The translations under genes were made by a program, and so were the position numbers. The notes below the pieces were generated by a model. It saw only the letters and a list, made by a program, of their open reading frames with translations, made no database searches and had not been told where the DNA came from. Of a stretch of DNA of 32,328 bases, positions 13,535 through 21,509 are shown piece after piece (position 1 is the stretch's first letter; the number at the start of each line of letters is the position of its first letter). Source of the DNA: Chloroflexota bacterium (lineage in GTDB: Bacteria; Chloroflexota; Anaerolineae; Anaerolineales; Villigracilaceae); the NCBI GenBank assembly GCA_016234555.1, contig JACRBJ010000021.1:1-32328 (forward strand). The letters are read 5' to 3'.

Positions 13535-13543
13535 TGCTATAAT
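13535..13543 (+). promoter_or_regulatory. Extended -10 promoter before the 73-aa gene
   Basis: TGCTATAAT is a perfect extended -10 element just after the lipoprotein stop codon. Transcription would start near 13550, so the structured repeat at 13556-13635 would be the first part of the transcript, with the 73-aa gene downstream. Confidence 0.6.
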
Positions 13544-13555
13544 CAAATTACAAAA

Positions 13556-13647
13556 CGTAGTAACGACTTTCCTGACACCGTCCGTCAGGACAGGTGCAGT
13601 CGTTCAGCTAAAAGGTGACTAAAGTTGCCACTACGAAGCCTTTTCGT
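13556..13647. repeat. Nested palindromic element with alternative pairing
   Basis: Three concentric pairings are exact: CGTAGT/ACTACG (13556-13561/13630-13635), AACGACT/AGTCGTT (13562-13568/13598-13604) and CCTGAC/GTCAGG (13571-13576/13584-13589). The two 15-base ends are themselves imperfect inverted repeats (12 of 15). The last bases can alternatively form ACGAA-gcctt-TTCGT (13633-13647), which excludes the outer stem. It lies in the leader of the 73-aa gene. It could be a dispersed MITE/REP-like element or a regulatory RNA. Confidence 0.7.
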
Positions 13648-13698
13648 GAAGTACTGATTATGAATTGCTGATAATGGATATGGAAAAAGGAGTTTGCC

Positions 13699-13920
13699 AT
13701 GACTACGAAAAAAGGTGAAAGCGAAAAGAAATTCAAGCCTGACATCCCCGAGGAAACCCGCGAACATTACAGGAAAGCCCGCAAGGAAATGCGCGAGGCG
13801 ATCAAAGGCTTGCTCCCCGAAGGCTTTCTCGAACACCGCCGCGCCGCCCGCAAGGAAATGATGCTGGCTGTCCGCAGTTTGCTCGATGCGGCAATCGAAA
13901 AGATGGATGAGAAAGAATAA
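13699..13920 (+). CDS. Small charged helical protein with internal duplication
   Basis: A 73-residue protein with no family I recognise. It is rich in Lys, Arg and Glu and predicted wholly helical. Two copies of one unit are visible: EHYRKARKEMREAIKGLL and EHRRAARKEMMLAVRSLL, joined by PEGFL. Repeated R-K-E-M and hydrophobic heptad spacing suggest a two-helix hairpin. An AAAAAGGAG site precedes ATG 13699, so it is very likely translated. It has no signal peptide. Its neighbours give no clue to function. Confidence 0.72.
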   Translation: MTTKKGESEKKFKPDIPEETREHYRKARKEMREAIKGLLPEGFLEHRRAARKEMMLAVRSLLDAAIEKMDEKE

Positions 13921-13930
13921 CGAAAAACTG

Positions 13931-13993
13931 AAACACAAAGGGCGCGAAGGTCACAAGGGAAAAAACTTTGAGTACTTTATACCCTTTGTGTTT
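13931..13993. repeat. Inverted repeat between the convergent 73-aa gene and ABC1 kinase
   Basis: AAACACAAAGGG (13931-13942) and CCCTTTGTGTTT (13982-13993) are exact inverses 39 bp apart. The right arm includes part of the kinase's TAA stop. Between them a shorter CACAAGGG echo occurs. It may serve as a two-way terminator, but no T run supports that, so it is listed as a repeat. Confidence 0.6.
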
Positions 13994-15689
13994 AATTCCT
14001 GCTTTTTCCTCCAAACAATATCCACAATAAGGTCGCGCCTGCGGCTCCGAGCAAGCCTCCCCCAAGTTGACCATTCCCGTCATTCAATAACATCACGCCG
14101 CCGACCAGCAGCGCGGCGAAGATCACCCCGCCTGTCAGTCGGTCCACCGAACGCCCCAACGCGCGGACTTCACGAGTCACCTGCGGAGACTGCACCGTCA
14201 GCCCGCCTGATTCCACCTGAGCCAGCACACGGCTTGCCTGCGACGGCAACGCGACAAAAGCCCGCACCAAATCCCCAACCTGTTTCAAAATATTATCCAC
14301 ACTAAACGCGGACGAAGCCTCCTCCTCGACGAGTTTGCTTGCGTACGGCGCAAGTTGATTCCAGAGGTTGAAGTTCGCGTCCAAGCCTGTGCACATGCCC
14401 GAAAGGATTGCCACCGTCCGCACCAGCATCAGCAGGTCGTTTGGCACCTGAAACGGCGTCTCGACCATGATGTCGCGCATGCGATGTCCCATTTCATGAA
14501 CTTCGCTCAATTCCACGCTTCGCAGTTCGCTCATGGACATGCCCCAGAAACGGTCGAACACTTCCGCCGAAGCCTGTTCCAGGATTTGCATATCCGCGCC
14601 GGGAAGTAAAAAACCCAACTCCTTGTATGACCGAATCAAACGCGCTGCATCGCGTGTGCCAACGGCGATGACCGTCTCGCGCAATCCCTTGCGGAGATTT
14701 GGTGGGACATGCCCCACCATGCCAAAGTCCACGAAGGTCAACTGCCAACTCCTTCGGACAGACTTGCGTTTGCTCCCTTTTGCCGGTGGCAGCGGCGTGA
14801 CAAACAAATTTCCGGGGTGCGGGTCGGCGTGGAAGAAACCGTCCTCAAAAATCTGTTCGAGATAGACATCCAATAATTTACGCGCCACTTCGCCGCGATT
14901 GATGCCTGCGGTGGTGATGGCGTCGTAATCCGTGATCTTGATCGCGAACACATCCTCAAGGGTCAGTACGCGGAGGGTGGACAAACTTCGCGCCACACGC
15001 GGCACATTCACCAGTTTGTCGTCTTTGAAATTGTCAAAAAATGTTTCGGCGTTGCCCGCTTCCTTTATGTAATCGATCTCCTCGTACACCGTCGCCGAAA
15101 ACTCACGCAGCAGGGCTGGCACGTCGGCATGTTCACGGATGGGGCGGTAGTACATCAGCCATTTCCCCACCCGTTTCAAGGCGGAGAGGTCGATGTCTAC
15201 GATGGCGGCGATATTGGGACGCTGGACTTTGACGACGACGTTGACGAAATCCAGATTCTCGTCCGCCCGCAGTCTGGCTCTGTGTGCCTGACCGAGGGAC
15301 GCCGCTGCGAGCGGATTCTCGTCGAACCACTCGAACTTTTCCGTGAGCGGCGCGCCGAGTTCCCGCTCCGCCAGCTCACGGATGTCGGCAAAACTTTCAG
15401 CGGGGACTTCGTCCTGCAAGTCGGCGAGGGTGTCGGTGATCTCTGGCGGCAGGATGTCCAACCGCGAGGAGAGGAACTGCCCGACCTTGATCATCACGCC
15501 GCCCATGTGAATCGCCAGCGCGCGAAAGCGTTGCGCATCACGGCGGAAGCGTTCGGGACGGGTGCGTCTCACGAGTTGGCGAAGACCCAATCGGGACAGA
15601 ATCAATTCCCAGTAAACGAAGCGGAGGATGACGCCCGCAAAGAAGGTCAGGATGCGGAGATAACGTCCGCGAAGGCGAGGTCTTTTCAT
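13992..15689 (-). CDS. ABC1/UbiB/AarF-family atypical kinase
   Basis: A 565-residue protein. The ABC1-specific KxGQ motif (Lys68-Gln71, IKVGQFLSSR) and the Ala-rich loop AAASLGQAH replace the usual P-loop. VVKVQRP carries the ATP lysine, FHADPHPGN is the catalytic loop, and VDFGM is the metal-binding DFG. Two hydrophobic helices end the protein (GVIFAALLVGGVMLL and GAAGATLLWILFG). Family members support ubiquinone or other prenyl-lipid metabolism as ATPases; in this probable menaquinone user the lipid is unknown. GGAG precedes ATG 15689. It is divergent from aat. The stop lies inside an inverted repeat. Motif evidence makes the family certain. Confidence 0.93.
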   Translation of the reverse strand: MKRPRLRGRYLRILTFFAGVILRFVYWELILSRLGLRQLVRRTRPERFRRDAQRFRALAIHMGGVMIKVGQFLSSRLDILPPEITDTLADLQDEVPAESFADIRELAERELGAPLTEKFEWFDENPLAAASLGQAHRARLRADENLDFVNVVVKVQRPNIAAIVDIDLSALKRVGKWLMYYRPIREHADVPALLREFSATVYEEIDYIKEAGNAETFFDNFKDDKLVNVPRVARSLSTLRVLTLEDVFAIKITDYDAITTAGINRGEVARKLLDVYLEQIFEDGFFHADPHPGNLFVTPLPPAKGSKRKSVRRSWQLTFVDFGMVGHVPPNLRKGLRETVIAVGTRDAARLIRSYKELGFLLPGADMQILEQASAEVFDRFWGMSMSELRSVELSEVHEMGHRMRDIMVETPFQVPNDLLMLVRTVAILSGMCTGLDANFNLWNQLAPYASKLVEEEASSAFSVDNILKQVGDLVRAFVALPSQASRVLAQVESGGLTVQSPQVTREVRALGRSVDRLTGGVIFAALLVGGVMLLNDGNGQLGGGLLGAAGATLLWILFGGKSRN

Positions 15690-15842
15690 TCAGGCTCCAA
15701 TGATGGTAATGGTTGGATTGTATCACCGGTGGAAGAGTGACCTTGCGAAAATCAAGGGGAGAAAAAAAGCCAAATGGGTTGAACCAGGTCTGAGCGGGGT
15801 TGGTCAAAGGATCACGGATGGCTTGCAAATCAGACAAATAAA

Positions 15843-15860
15843 TGTAACAACAGTTACAAT
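15843..15860 (+). promoter_or_regulatory. Operator-like palindrome overlapping the aat -10 box
   Basis: TGTAAC-AACA-GTTACA (15843-15858) is a perfect 16-bp palindrome. It overlaps TACAAT (15855-15860), the best -10 box before aat, 17 nt downstream of a poor -35. The arrangement suits repression by a dimeric regulator. No regulator can be named. Confidence 0.45.
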
Positions 15861-15877
15861 AAGGACTTGTAAAGCCT

Positions 15878-16525
15878 ATGTCAAAAGACCGTTTGCGTCG
15901 AATTATCAATCGTTTCATGGCGTTGGTTTTTCTTCATCGGGTACAACTGCGACCCGAGCGTGTCCTTGCGGCATATCGCAGGGGTTATTACCCAAATATC
16001 AAAAAGATCGGCTTTCTCTATTGGAGTAACCCCAAAAAACGCGCGATTATTCCGCTTGACGAGCGCTTCCATGTGGCAAAACGACTGAAACGGAAAACCG
16101 ACAGTCATTTCTTCGAGGTCACGTTTGACAAGGCTTTTTTGGATGTGATTAAAGAATGTGCCAGACTAAAGCCGGAACGGCAGACTACCTGGATATCCCC
16201 GGAAATAATCGAATCCTTTGTCCGTTTGCATGAACTTGGCTACGCTCATAGTGTGGAGGTCTGGCGCGATGGCAGGCTGGTCGGCGGTGAATATGGGGTT
16301 TCCATCGGCGGGTTTTATTCCGGTGAAAGCATGTTTCATCTTGAAGATTATGCGAGTCGGGTGGCATTGGTTTACCTCGTGGAGCGACTGAGAGAGCGGG
16401 GTTTCGTCTTATTTGACACACAGGAAATGAGTCCAATCGCCAGTCAGTGTGGCGGGTTCGAAGTCGAACGCGTCGAATATCACAGACTGCTTGCGGATGC
16501 GCTTTCCCGCGACGTTCGTTTTTAG
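15878..16525 (+). CDS. aat: Leucyl/phenylalanyl-tRNA-protein transferase
   Basis: A 215-residue GNAT-fold enzyme that adds Leu or Phe from aminoacyl-tRNA to the N-terminus of proteins with basic N-terminal residues, marking them for ClpAP/S degradation (N-end rule). Family signatures are clear: FLYWSNPKKRAIIPL, TTWISPEIIESFVRLHELGYAHSVEVW, RLVGGEYGVSIGGFYSGESMFH, the ASRVALVYLVERL helix and FDTQEMSPIASQCGG. AAGGA lies about 12 nt before ATG 15878, a slightly long spacing. Length is normal. It is isolated, divergent from the ABC1 kinase gene. Confidence 0.92.
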   Translation: MSKDRLRRIINRFMALVFLHRVQLRPERVLAAYRRGYYPNIKKIGFLYWSNPKKRAIIPLDERFHVAKRLKRKTDSHFFEVTFDKAFLDVIKECARLKPERQTTWISPEIIESFVRLHELGYAHSVEVWRDGRLVGGEYGVSIGGFYSGESMFHLEDYASRVALVYLVERLRERGFVLFDTQEMSPIASQCGGFEVERVEYHRLLADALSRDVRF

Positions 16526-16566
16526 CCACGGGCGCCGGCTTAATGGCGGTGCAGGTTTCCAAAGCC

Positions 16567-16595
16567 TTTGATTGTCATTGCGTTCATGCTATACT
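16567..16595 (+). promoter_or_regulatory. Promoter of the DUF11/LysM lipoprotein gene
   Basis: TTTGAT (16567-16572) with 17 nt, or TTGATT with 16 nt, precedes TATACT (16590-16595). A leader of about 45 nt leads to AAAAAGGAG and ATG 16646. Confidence 0.55.
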
Positions 16596-16645
16596 CAATT
16601 CAACAAAATTGCTCCTAACCTGCACAGTCAAAAAAGGAGATGGAC

Positions 16646-17821
16646 ATGAAAAAACTGGTTTTTGTTTTTGCTCTGGTGAATCTGGTCCTGGCATCCTGTT
16701 CCTTTTCCCTGTTTAGGGGAGACACCACTGCCGCATCTGACCTTCCGTTGGCGACCCCGACCATTGCGCCGACCACCATTGAACTCGCCGTGCAGGCGAA
16801 TCCATCCACGCTGCCGGCGGCGGGACAGATCATCAAATATACCTATACGGTCAAGAACACCGGCGCAGCAGCCGTGCCCGGCACCATTGCCATTACAGGC
16901 GCGGTGACCTGCCCGCAGATCAACACGATTGGCAACCAGGATGGCGCCTTTGACCCCGGCGAGATTTTCACCTGCACCTCCGAGTATGCCGTCACAGCGG
17001 ATGATGTTAACAGGGGGTCGGTCTCCAGCATGACAACCGCCACCGTGAGCGGCATCATTTCAAATTCGGTCACAACCACGGTTTCCAAACCCCCGGCTTC
17101 CGTATTGAACCTGGTCAAAACAGCGAACCCGGTCAACTATAGCCAGTCGGGACAGACGATCACCTACACCTACGTCATCATGAACAGCGGCGCGACAACG
17201 CTTGGTCCCGCCCAGTTCACGGTGACCGACTCCGCGTTCAGTACTCCGGTCAATTGCGGCGACCCGACGGTAAGCCTTAATCCGACAGCCACCTTGAGCT
17301 GCACCGCTTCCTACGTCACCACCCAGGCGGATGTTGACACCGGCTCCATCACCACCAACGCAACCGCGTCGGGCGGCGGCGCGACAACTGCGCAACCCGC
17401 CACCCTGACGATTACCAAAGGCACGACGGTTGTTGTTCCTCCATCGAATCCAAACCTGACTGCGGGTTCGACGATCCAGCACAAGGTTGTGACGGGGGAG
17501 TGGCTGTGGCAGATTGCCCGCTGTTACGGAGCCGACCCATCCAAAACGCTCCAGGCAAATCCGCAATTGCCCAATCCCGCTTACATCTCACCAGATACGA
17601 CCGTCACTGTGCCAAACATTGGAAGCGTCGGCGGGATTTACGGACCGCCCTGCATCGGAAGCCATACCGTCCAGGCGGGGGAGACCTGGGCTTCCATCGC
17701 CCAGAAGTACAACGCCGATCCCTATATCCTGCAAATCGTCAACGCGTATGATTTAACGGTGGGGCGCGTGCTCAAAGTTCCGCTCAACTCTGCGGGCGGG
17801 GTTCTGCCGGTCGGCAAATAA
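16646..17821 (+). CDS. Lipoprotein with two DUF11-like repeats and two LysM domains
   Basis: A 391-residue exported lipoprotein with lipobox LASC (Cys18). After a Thr/Pro linker come two DUF11-type beta domains. Each has the strand pattern Y-T-Y-x-V-x-N-x-G (IIKYTYTVKNTGAA and ITYTYVIMNSGAT) and an FTCTSEYAVTADDVNRGS / LSCTASYVTTQADVDTGS ending. Two C-terminal LysM modules follow (HKVVTGEWLWQIARCYG... and HTVQAGETWASIAQKYNADPYIL). LysM binds N-acetylglucosamine polymers, so the protein probably links the membrane to peptidoglycan or glycan; no catalytic domain is present. ATG 16646 is preferred over 16640 because AAGGAG then lies 7 nt upstream. A terminator follows the stop. Confidence 0.88.
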   Translation: MKKLVFVFALVNLVLASCSFSLFRGDTTAASDLPLATPTIAPTTIELAVQANPSTLPAAGQIIKYTYTVKNTGAAAVPGTIAITGAVTCPQINTIGNQDGAFDPGEIFTCTSEYAVTADDVNRGSVSSMTTATVSGIISNSVTTTVSKPPASVLNLVKTANPVNYSQSGQTITYTYVIMNSGATTLGPAQFTVTDSAFSTPVNCGDPTVSLNPTATLSCTASYVTTQADVDTGSITTNATASGGGATTAQPATLTITKGTTVVVPPSNPNLTAGSTIQHKVVTGEWLWQIARCYGADPSKTLQANPQLPNPAYISPDTTVTVPNIGSVGGIYGPPCIGSHTVQAGETWASIAQKYNADPYILQIVNAYDLTVGRVLKVPLNSAGGVLPVGK

Positions 17822-17829
17822 GAGTACCA

Positions 17830-17874
17830 AACATGACGCATCCCGAAATTAATCTTTCGAGGTGCGTCATGTTT
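17830..17874 (+). terminator. Terminator after the LysM lipoprotein gene
   Basis: AACATGACGCA pairs with TGCGTCATGTT, and an inner CGAAA/TTTCG stem tops the hairpin. TTTT follows. The gene ends 9 bp before. It could also stop transcription from the opposite strand. Confidence 0.85.
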
Positions 17875-17884
17875 TAAAGGCATT

Positions 17885-17949
17885 TGGACGCTGATTCACG
17901 CTGAATAACGCGGATGTATCTTCACCTCATCAGAGTTATTCAGCGTCCA
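17885..17949. repeat. Inverted repeat of CGCTGAATAAC type between convergent genes
   Basis: CGCTGAATAAC (17899-17909) and GTTATTCAGCG (17935-17945), plus TGGACG and CGTCCA at the ends, are exact inverses. A direct echo GACGCTGATTCACGCTGAA is on the left side. Sequences of the type ACGCTGATTNACGCTGA recur as dispersed intergenic repeats in several environmental phyla (from memory, not searched). Confidence 0.65.
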
Positions 17950-17974
17950 GATTAAATTTGGGGTTAATCATGTT

Positions 17975-18193
17975 TTATCCCAAGGGTTTGATGTTCTTTG
18001 GATTGAAGACCGAAATGTGTTTGATGCCAAGCACAGCTTGAGCGGACTCATTCAGTTCGACCCAGTAAAAGCTGCGGTGTTCCGAGTAGGGGTCTATCTT
18101 GAACACCACACCTTCGTACCAGCCTTCCTTTTCCCCGAACTTGGCATCGAGATAAATCCCGACCTTGTCGCCAACCTGGATGGACTCTGCCAT
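17975..18193 (-). CDS. Hypothetical 72-aa protein, SH3/KOW-like
   Basis: A 72-residue soluble protein. The opening IQVGDKVGIYLDAKFG and the run YEGVVFKIDPYSEHRSFYWVEL look like a small beta-barrel (SH3 or KOW-like), but I recognise no named family. It starts 5 bp after the DppA-like peptidase stop codon and is the last gene of that operon, with only a weak ribosome binding site, so translation is probably coupled. Confidence 0.65.
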   Translation of the reverse strand: MAESIQVGDKVGIYLDAKFGEKEGWYEGVVFKIDPYSEHRSFYWVELNESAQAVLGIKHISVFNPKNIKPLG

Positions 18194-18198
18194 GAGTT

Positions 18199-19023
18199 TT
18201 ATCTCGCCAGCGCAAGCATCGTGCGGAACGCGAGATAGATCGTCACCATGTCGGATGCCACGTATTCCACGCGGCGTTCCATTGTCCGTGTGGTGTGCGG
18301 CATCAGCGCGGCTTTGTCAGCCATTTCTGATTGTTCGAATTTCACCGTCAGGTTGATGGGCTTGATGACTTTGAGCGGCTTTGGCGCCTTTTTGTTTTTC
18401 AGGTTGACCACCGCACGTTTGGCAGTTTCTTCGATCAACTTGGCTGTCGCTGAGGGCGGCAGGCATTCTGCAGACATGCGGCTAACCGCCTTCTTTACCT
18501 GAGCCGTTTCGATTTTGCTACCAAACACTTCCCGAACTTCCGCGCACAGGGTCTGGTCGCCCGAAGCCATGATGACGGGGACGTTGAAATGACCGCAGAC
18601 CGCGCCGTTCAATCCCGCCTCACCAAACACCTGGCCATTGATCCACACCCCGGAAACGCGTTCATCCGACCAGGTATGGTCAAGGATGGCATTGACCGCG
18701 CCCATGCGTCCGTGATAACCGATGAACATCACGCCGTCCACGTCCTCGTCCACGCCCTGCACCATCGAAAGTCGGGAGGGGGAACCGGTATTCAGTGTTG
18801 CGCGGGAATCCAATTCCTCGATCAAAATATTTCTTCCCTCGTAATGTCCATCTGTCACCGCGACAGATGTCGCGCCGCCTGCAAAGGCACCGCGAACGGC
18901 GGCGTTCACATCTCCGGTCATCAATTTGCAAAAGCGCGGATATTCAGGGTGACCAGGCATTACCTGGTCCCAGTGAACCACACCTGTAATCCCCTCCATG
19001 TCTGCAGCAATTAGAATTTTCAT
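18199..19023 (-). CDS. M55-family D-aminopeptidase (DppA-like)
   Basis: A 274-residue dizinc peptidase. The start MKILIAADMEGITGV carries Asp8 and Glu10, the first metal ligands of DppA. VTDGHYEGRNI and FIGYHGRMG supply histidines, and SGDQT is the conserved fifth-strand motif. Family members cleave D-Ala-containing dipeptides from peptidoglycan turnover. Length matches DppA (about 274). ATG 19023 is preceded by AAAGGAG that overlaps the end of the methyltransferase gene, 10 bp upstream. The order methyltransferase-DppA-72 aa forms an operon. The true substrate is unproved. Confidence 0.88.
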   Translation of the reverse strand: MKILIAADMEGITGVVHWDQVMPGHPEYPRFCKLMTGDVNAAVRGAFAGGATSVAVTDGHYEGRNILIEELDSRATLNTGSPSRLSMVQGVDEDVDGVMFIGYHGRMGAVNAILDHTWSDERVSGVWINGQVFGEAGLNGAVCGHFNVPVIMASGDQTLCAEVREVFGSKIETAQVKKAVSRMSAECLPPSATAKLIEETAKRAVVNLKNKKAPKPLKVIKPINLTVKFEQSEMADKAALMPHTTRTMERRVEYVASDMVTIYLAFRTMLALAR

Positions 19024-19033
19024 GCCTTCTCCT

Positions 19034-19795
19034 TTATGGTTTGGCTGCCCGTGTGGCAATGTAAGTCTCGATATATTCGCTGAGTTTTACCTGATTATGA
19101 TGATCTTCGTACATGTTGACAATGGCGAACCCCGCATCCATCTGTCCTCCAATCTGGTCGGTGAGCGAGTGGCCGAATTCTGCGGGACGGTCTTCCCCGC
19201 GCAGCCGTTCCAACCCATAGGTCTCCACATCCGAAAATGGGATTTTGTGTTTTGCGTTCAGGATACCCTTATCCATATCTTCCCAGTCGAACAGATAAAA
19301 CACCGGGTTCATGAATCCAGCCAGCAGCGTCCCGCCGTGACGCAGCACGCGATATGCCTCCTTCCAAACGGGTCTGATCTCATGGATGAATAAATTGGAG
19401 ACAGGGTGAAATATGAGATCGAAACTTTCGTCGGCAAAAGCCGAAAGGTCGCGCATGTCGCCTTCCACCGTGCGGATGCTTAAGCCTTCGCGCTCCGCCA
19501 CTTCGAGGTCACGCGCCAGTTGGGCAGGGGAGTTGTCGAAGATGGTCACGTCGGCGCCAGCCGCTGCAAAGGTGGGACCCTGTTGTCCGCCGCCACAAGC
19601 CAGCCCGAGGAGTTTGAGTCCTTGCATGGGTGGAAACCAGTCACGTGGTACGGGTTTGTTCTCCGTCAGCAACACAGACCAATCGCCATTACGTGCCCGC
19701 GTGATCACTTCGGGCGGGACGGGAACCGTCCACGGATTCTTGCCTGATTGCACCTGGCGATCCCAGGCTTCACGGTTAAAGGAACGAATATCCAT
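19034..19795 (-). CDS. Class I SAM-dependent methyltransferase
   Basis: A 253-residue Rossmann-fold methyltransferase. Motif I reads LKLLGLACGGGQQGPTFAAAGADVTIFDNS. The acidic post-motif residue Asp is in VTIFDNS, motif II-like EGDMRDLSAF follows, and motif IV appears in SFDLIFHPVSN. The N-terminal REAWDRQVQSGKNPWTVPVPPE helix is typical of a branch of Methyltransf_11 proteins of unknown substrate. AAAGGA precedes ATG 19795. It leads the operon with the DppA-like peptidase. Confidence 0.85.
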   Translation of the reverse strand: MDIRSFNREAWDRQVQSGKNPWTVPVPPEVITRARNGDWSVLLTENKPVPRDWFPPMQGLKLLGLACGGGQQGPTFAAAGADVTIFDNSPAQLARDLEVAEREGLSIRTVEGDMRDLSAFADESFDLIFHPVSNLFIHEIRPVWKEAYRVLRHGGTLLAGFMNPVFYLFDWEDMDKGILNAKHKIPFSDVETYGLERLRGEDRPAEFGHSLTDQIGGQMDAGFAIVNMYEDHHNQVKLSEYIETYIATRAAKP

Positions 19796-19807
19796 TGGGT
19801 GTCCTTT

Positions 19808-19850
19808 TGAAAAAGAATATCGGGAGTCATTTACGACTCCCGATATTATA
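19808..19850 (-). terminator. Hairpin with T run and overlapping TATAAT
   Basis: Arms 19816-19828 and 19835-19847 form a perfect 13-bp stem (AATATCGGGAGTC) followed on the minus strand by CTTTTT. A TATAAT (19850-19845, minus) overlaps its first arm. It may end the MFS operon. If TATAAT is the methyltransferase -10 box, the hairpin lies in that promoter's initially transcribed region. Confidence 0.75.
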
Positions 19851-19862
19851 CGAGTTAAATGC

Positions 19863-19893
19863 GAGAGCCGCGTCTGCGTGGGACGCGGCTCTC
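19863..19893 (-). terminator. First hairpin after the MFS gene
   Basis: GAGAGCCGCGTC (19863-19874) and its exact inverse (19882-19893) make a strong GC-rich 12-bp stem 16 bp past the MFS stop. The following bases are GCATTT, only slightly T-rich. With the next hairpin it forms a tandem pair. Confidence 0.7.
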
Positions 19894-19909
19894 TTTTGAG
19901 GAGAAAGGG

Positions 19910-21148
19910 TTAATCTGCAGCGGCGGGTTCCGCCAAAACAGGGGCGGGGGAGTGGTGGATTTTGTCGAGGAGGACATAGCCGACCATCGTAATACCACCG
20001 AGGATGCCGCAGGCAATCCACAACCAGTTGGGCGCGGCGCTGTCGAGCAGCCGTCCCGCGAAGTAGGGACCAATCGCAAAGGCGATGCCCCACGAAAGTC
20101 CCGAAACAGCCATGTAACGTCCACGCATTTCTTCGGGAGCAAAACTCGCCACCAGCTTTTGCTGAAAGGGAGTGAAAACCATCTCGCCGATGGTGATGAC
20201 GATCATGGCGACTGCGAACATCACATAGGTGGAGGTGAACCCGTACATGGCGAAGCCAAGCCCGTACAGGGTGGCGCCGACAGCCAGCATCAGCATGGGC
20301 TTGAAACGCTCCAGCTTGCGTGCCACCCAGAATTGAAACAACACCACGATGATTGCGTTCATGCTGATGAGGTAGCCGTACCCAATTTCGGGGATGCCGT
20401 GATGGTCGCGCAGGTAGACACCCAATGTGGTATTGAAGTTCATGTAGATCAGGGCCGTCATCACACTGACAACCACAAACGCCACAAACGGGATGTCCTT
20501 GAAAACCCTGCCATATCCCGCGAAGGATTGGGACATGCTTTCGGGCTTGGCGTTGGGATGGGCGGCTGGCTTGGTCTCAGGCAGGAAGAAAAAGACGATG
20601 GCGGCTGAGATCAGGCTGATGATTGCATCCACAATGAAGATCAGCATAAAGGATTTCGCGATCAACAGTCCCGCCACGGCTGGGGCGATGATGACTGCCA
20701 GGTTGAACACCATGCGGATGATGCCATAACCTTCGGCGCGTTTCTCTTCTGGCAGCAGATCGGCAACTACGGCTTCGTGGGCAGGTCCGCCGATGTTGGA
20801 TAGAGTGCCAACAATGACTGAGACCGCCACAAAAATCCCAAGGGTGGGGGCGAAACCCATTCCCAGCGCGCTAAGCGAGGAGAGCACAAGGCTGAAGATG
20901 ATGACACCCTTGCGTCCCATGCGGTCGGTCAATGCGCCGCCAAGGGCGCTGCCGATAAAGCCTGAAATGGAAAAGACCGCAAACACCATCCCTACTGTGG
21001 ACATGCCGATCTCGAACTTCTCCGTCAGGTACAGGGCGAAAAACGGGTAAAGCATGAATCCGCCGAAGCGATCAATGAACACGATGATGTTGTATATCCA
21101 GAAGGCTCGCGGATATTCGTGATATATCTTATTAAAGTTCGCTAACAT
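19910..21148 (-). CDS. Major facilitator superfamily transporter
   Basis: A 412-residue protein with twelve predicted membrane helices in two halves. The motif A region between helices 2 and 3 reads GGALTDRMGRKGVI, the MFS hallmark. The central loop ETKPAAHPNAKPESMSQ separates the halves. It resembles drug or metabolite exporters of the MFS_1 family. ATG 21148 was chosen: it has an AGAGAG stretch, and the sequence upstream to 21247 does not look coding. It is third in an operon behind an ArsR-type regulator and a 79-aa protein, so its substrate probably controls that regulator. The cargo is unknown. Confidence 0.88.
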   Translation of the reverse strand: MLANFNKIYHEYPRAFWIYNIIVFIDRFGGFMLYPFFALYLTEKFEIGMSTVGMVFAVFSISGFIGSALGGALTDRMGRKGVIIFSLVLSSLSALGMGFAPTLGIFVAVSVIVGTLSNIGGPAHEAVVADLLPEEKRAEGYGIIRMVFNLAVIIAPAVAGLLIAKSFMLIFIVDAIISLISAAIVFFFLPETKPAAHPNAKPESMSQSFAGYGRVFKDIPFVAFVVVSVMTALIYMNFNTTLGVYLRDHHGIPEIGYGYLISMNAIIVVLFQFWVARKLERFKPMLMLAVGATLYGLGFAMYGFTSTYVMFAVAMIVITIGEMVFTPFQQKLVASFAPEEMRGRYMAVSGLSWGIAFAIGPYFAGRLLDSAAPNWLWIACGILGGITMVGYVLLDKIHHSPAPVLAEPAAAD

Positions 21149-21252
21149 TTTTTCTCTCTTGTTAAATTTGGAGACGGACAGCTTGCTGTCAGGTTTCTTG
21201 AAATAACACTCCCGCCGCAATCCCCGTTGGCGGGTTTTGCAGAACACGCTAC

Positions 21253-21492
21253 TTAGTGCGCGTATCCATGCTTGCGGGACGGAGCACAGTTTTTAGGCAT
21301 TTCGTAGCGTTCGACCAAGCTCTCGCCGCGAGCGATCAACCACACACCAAACCCCTGCATGGTGCGCGTGAACAAGGTGGGGTGATGCCCCCTTGCTTTC
21401 AGCACCTGCTCCTCTAGGCGGATGCCTTCCATTTCGCGAAGAACGTCTCTCCGTCGTTCTTCAACCATATACTCTTCCAAAAACGAGCTCAT
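21253..21492 (-). CDS. Hypothetical 79-aa protein of the ArsR-MFS operon
   Basis: A 79-residue basic and acidic protein opening SSFLEEYMVEERRRDVLREMEGIRLEEQ, a likely amphipathic helix. Then come LFTRTMQGFGVWLIARGESLVERYE and a short tail with Cys and His (NCAPSRKHGYAH). I recognise no family. GGAGG lies at the right distance before ATG 21492, and it lies 17 bp after the regulator stop codon. The 104 bp before the MFS gene hold the small palindromes GACAGC-tt-GCTGTC and CCCGCC/GGCGGG. Confidence 0.7.
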   Translation of the reverse strand: MSSFLEEYMVEERRRDVLREMEGIRLEEQVLKARGHHPTLFTRTMQGFGVWLIARGESLVERYEMPKNCAPSRKHGYAH

Positions 21493-21509
21493 GATAAGCC
21501 TCCATCTGT

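Noticed and set aside
16546..16572. Possible decayed copy of the AGGTTTCCAAAACCT hairpin (CAGGTTTCCAAAGCCTTTG)
   Set aside because: Only one side matches well and the arms do not pair properly; too short to claim.
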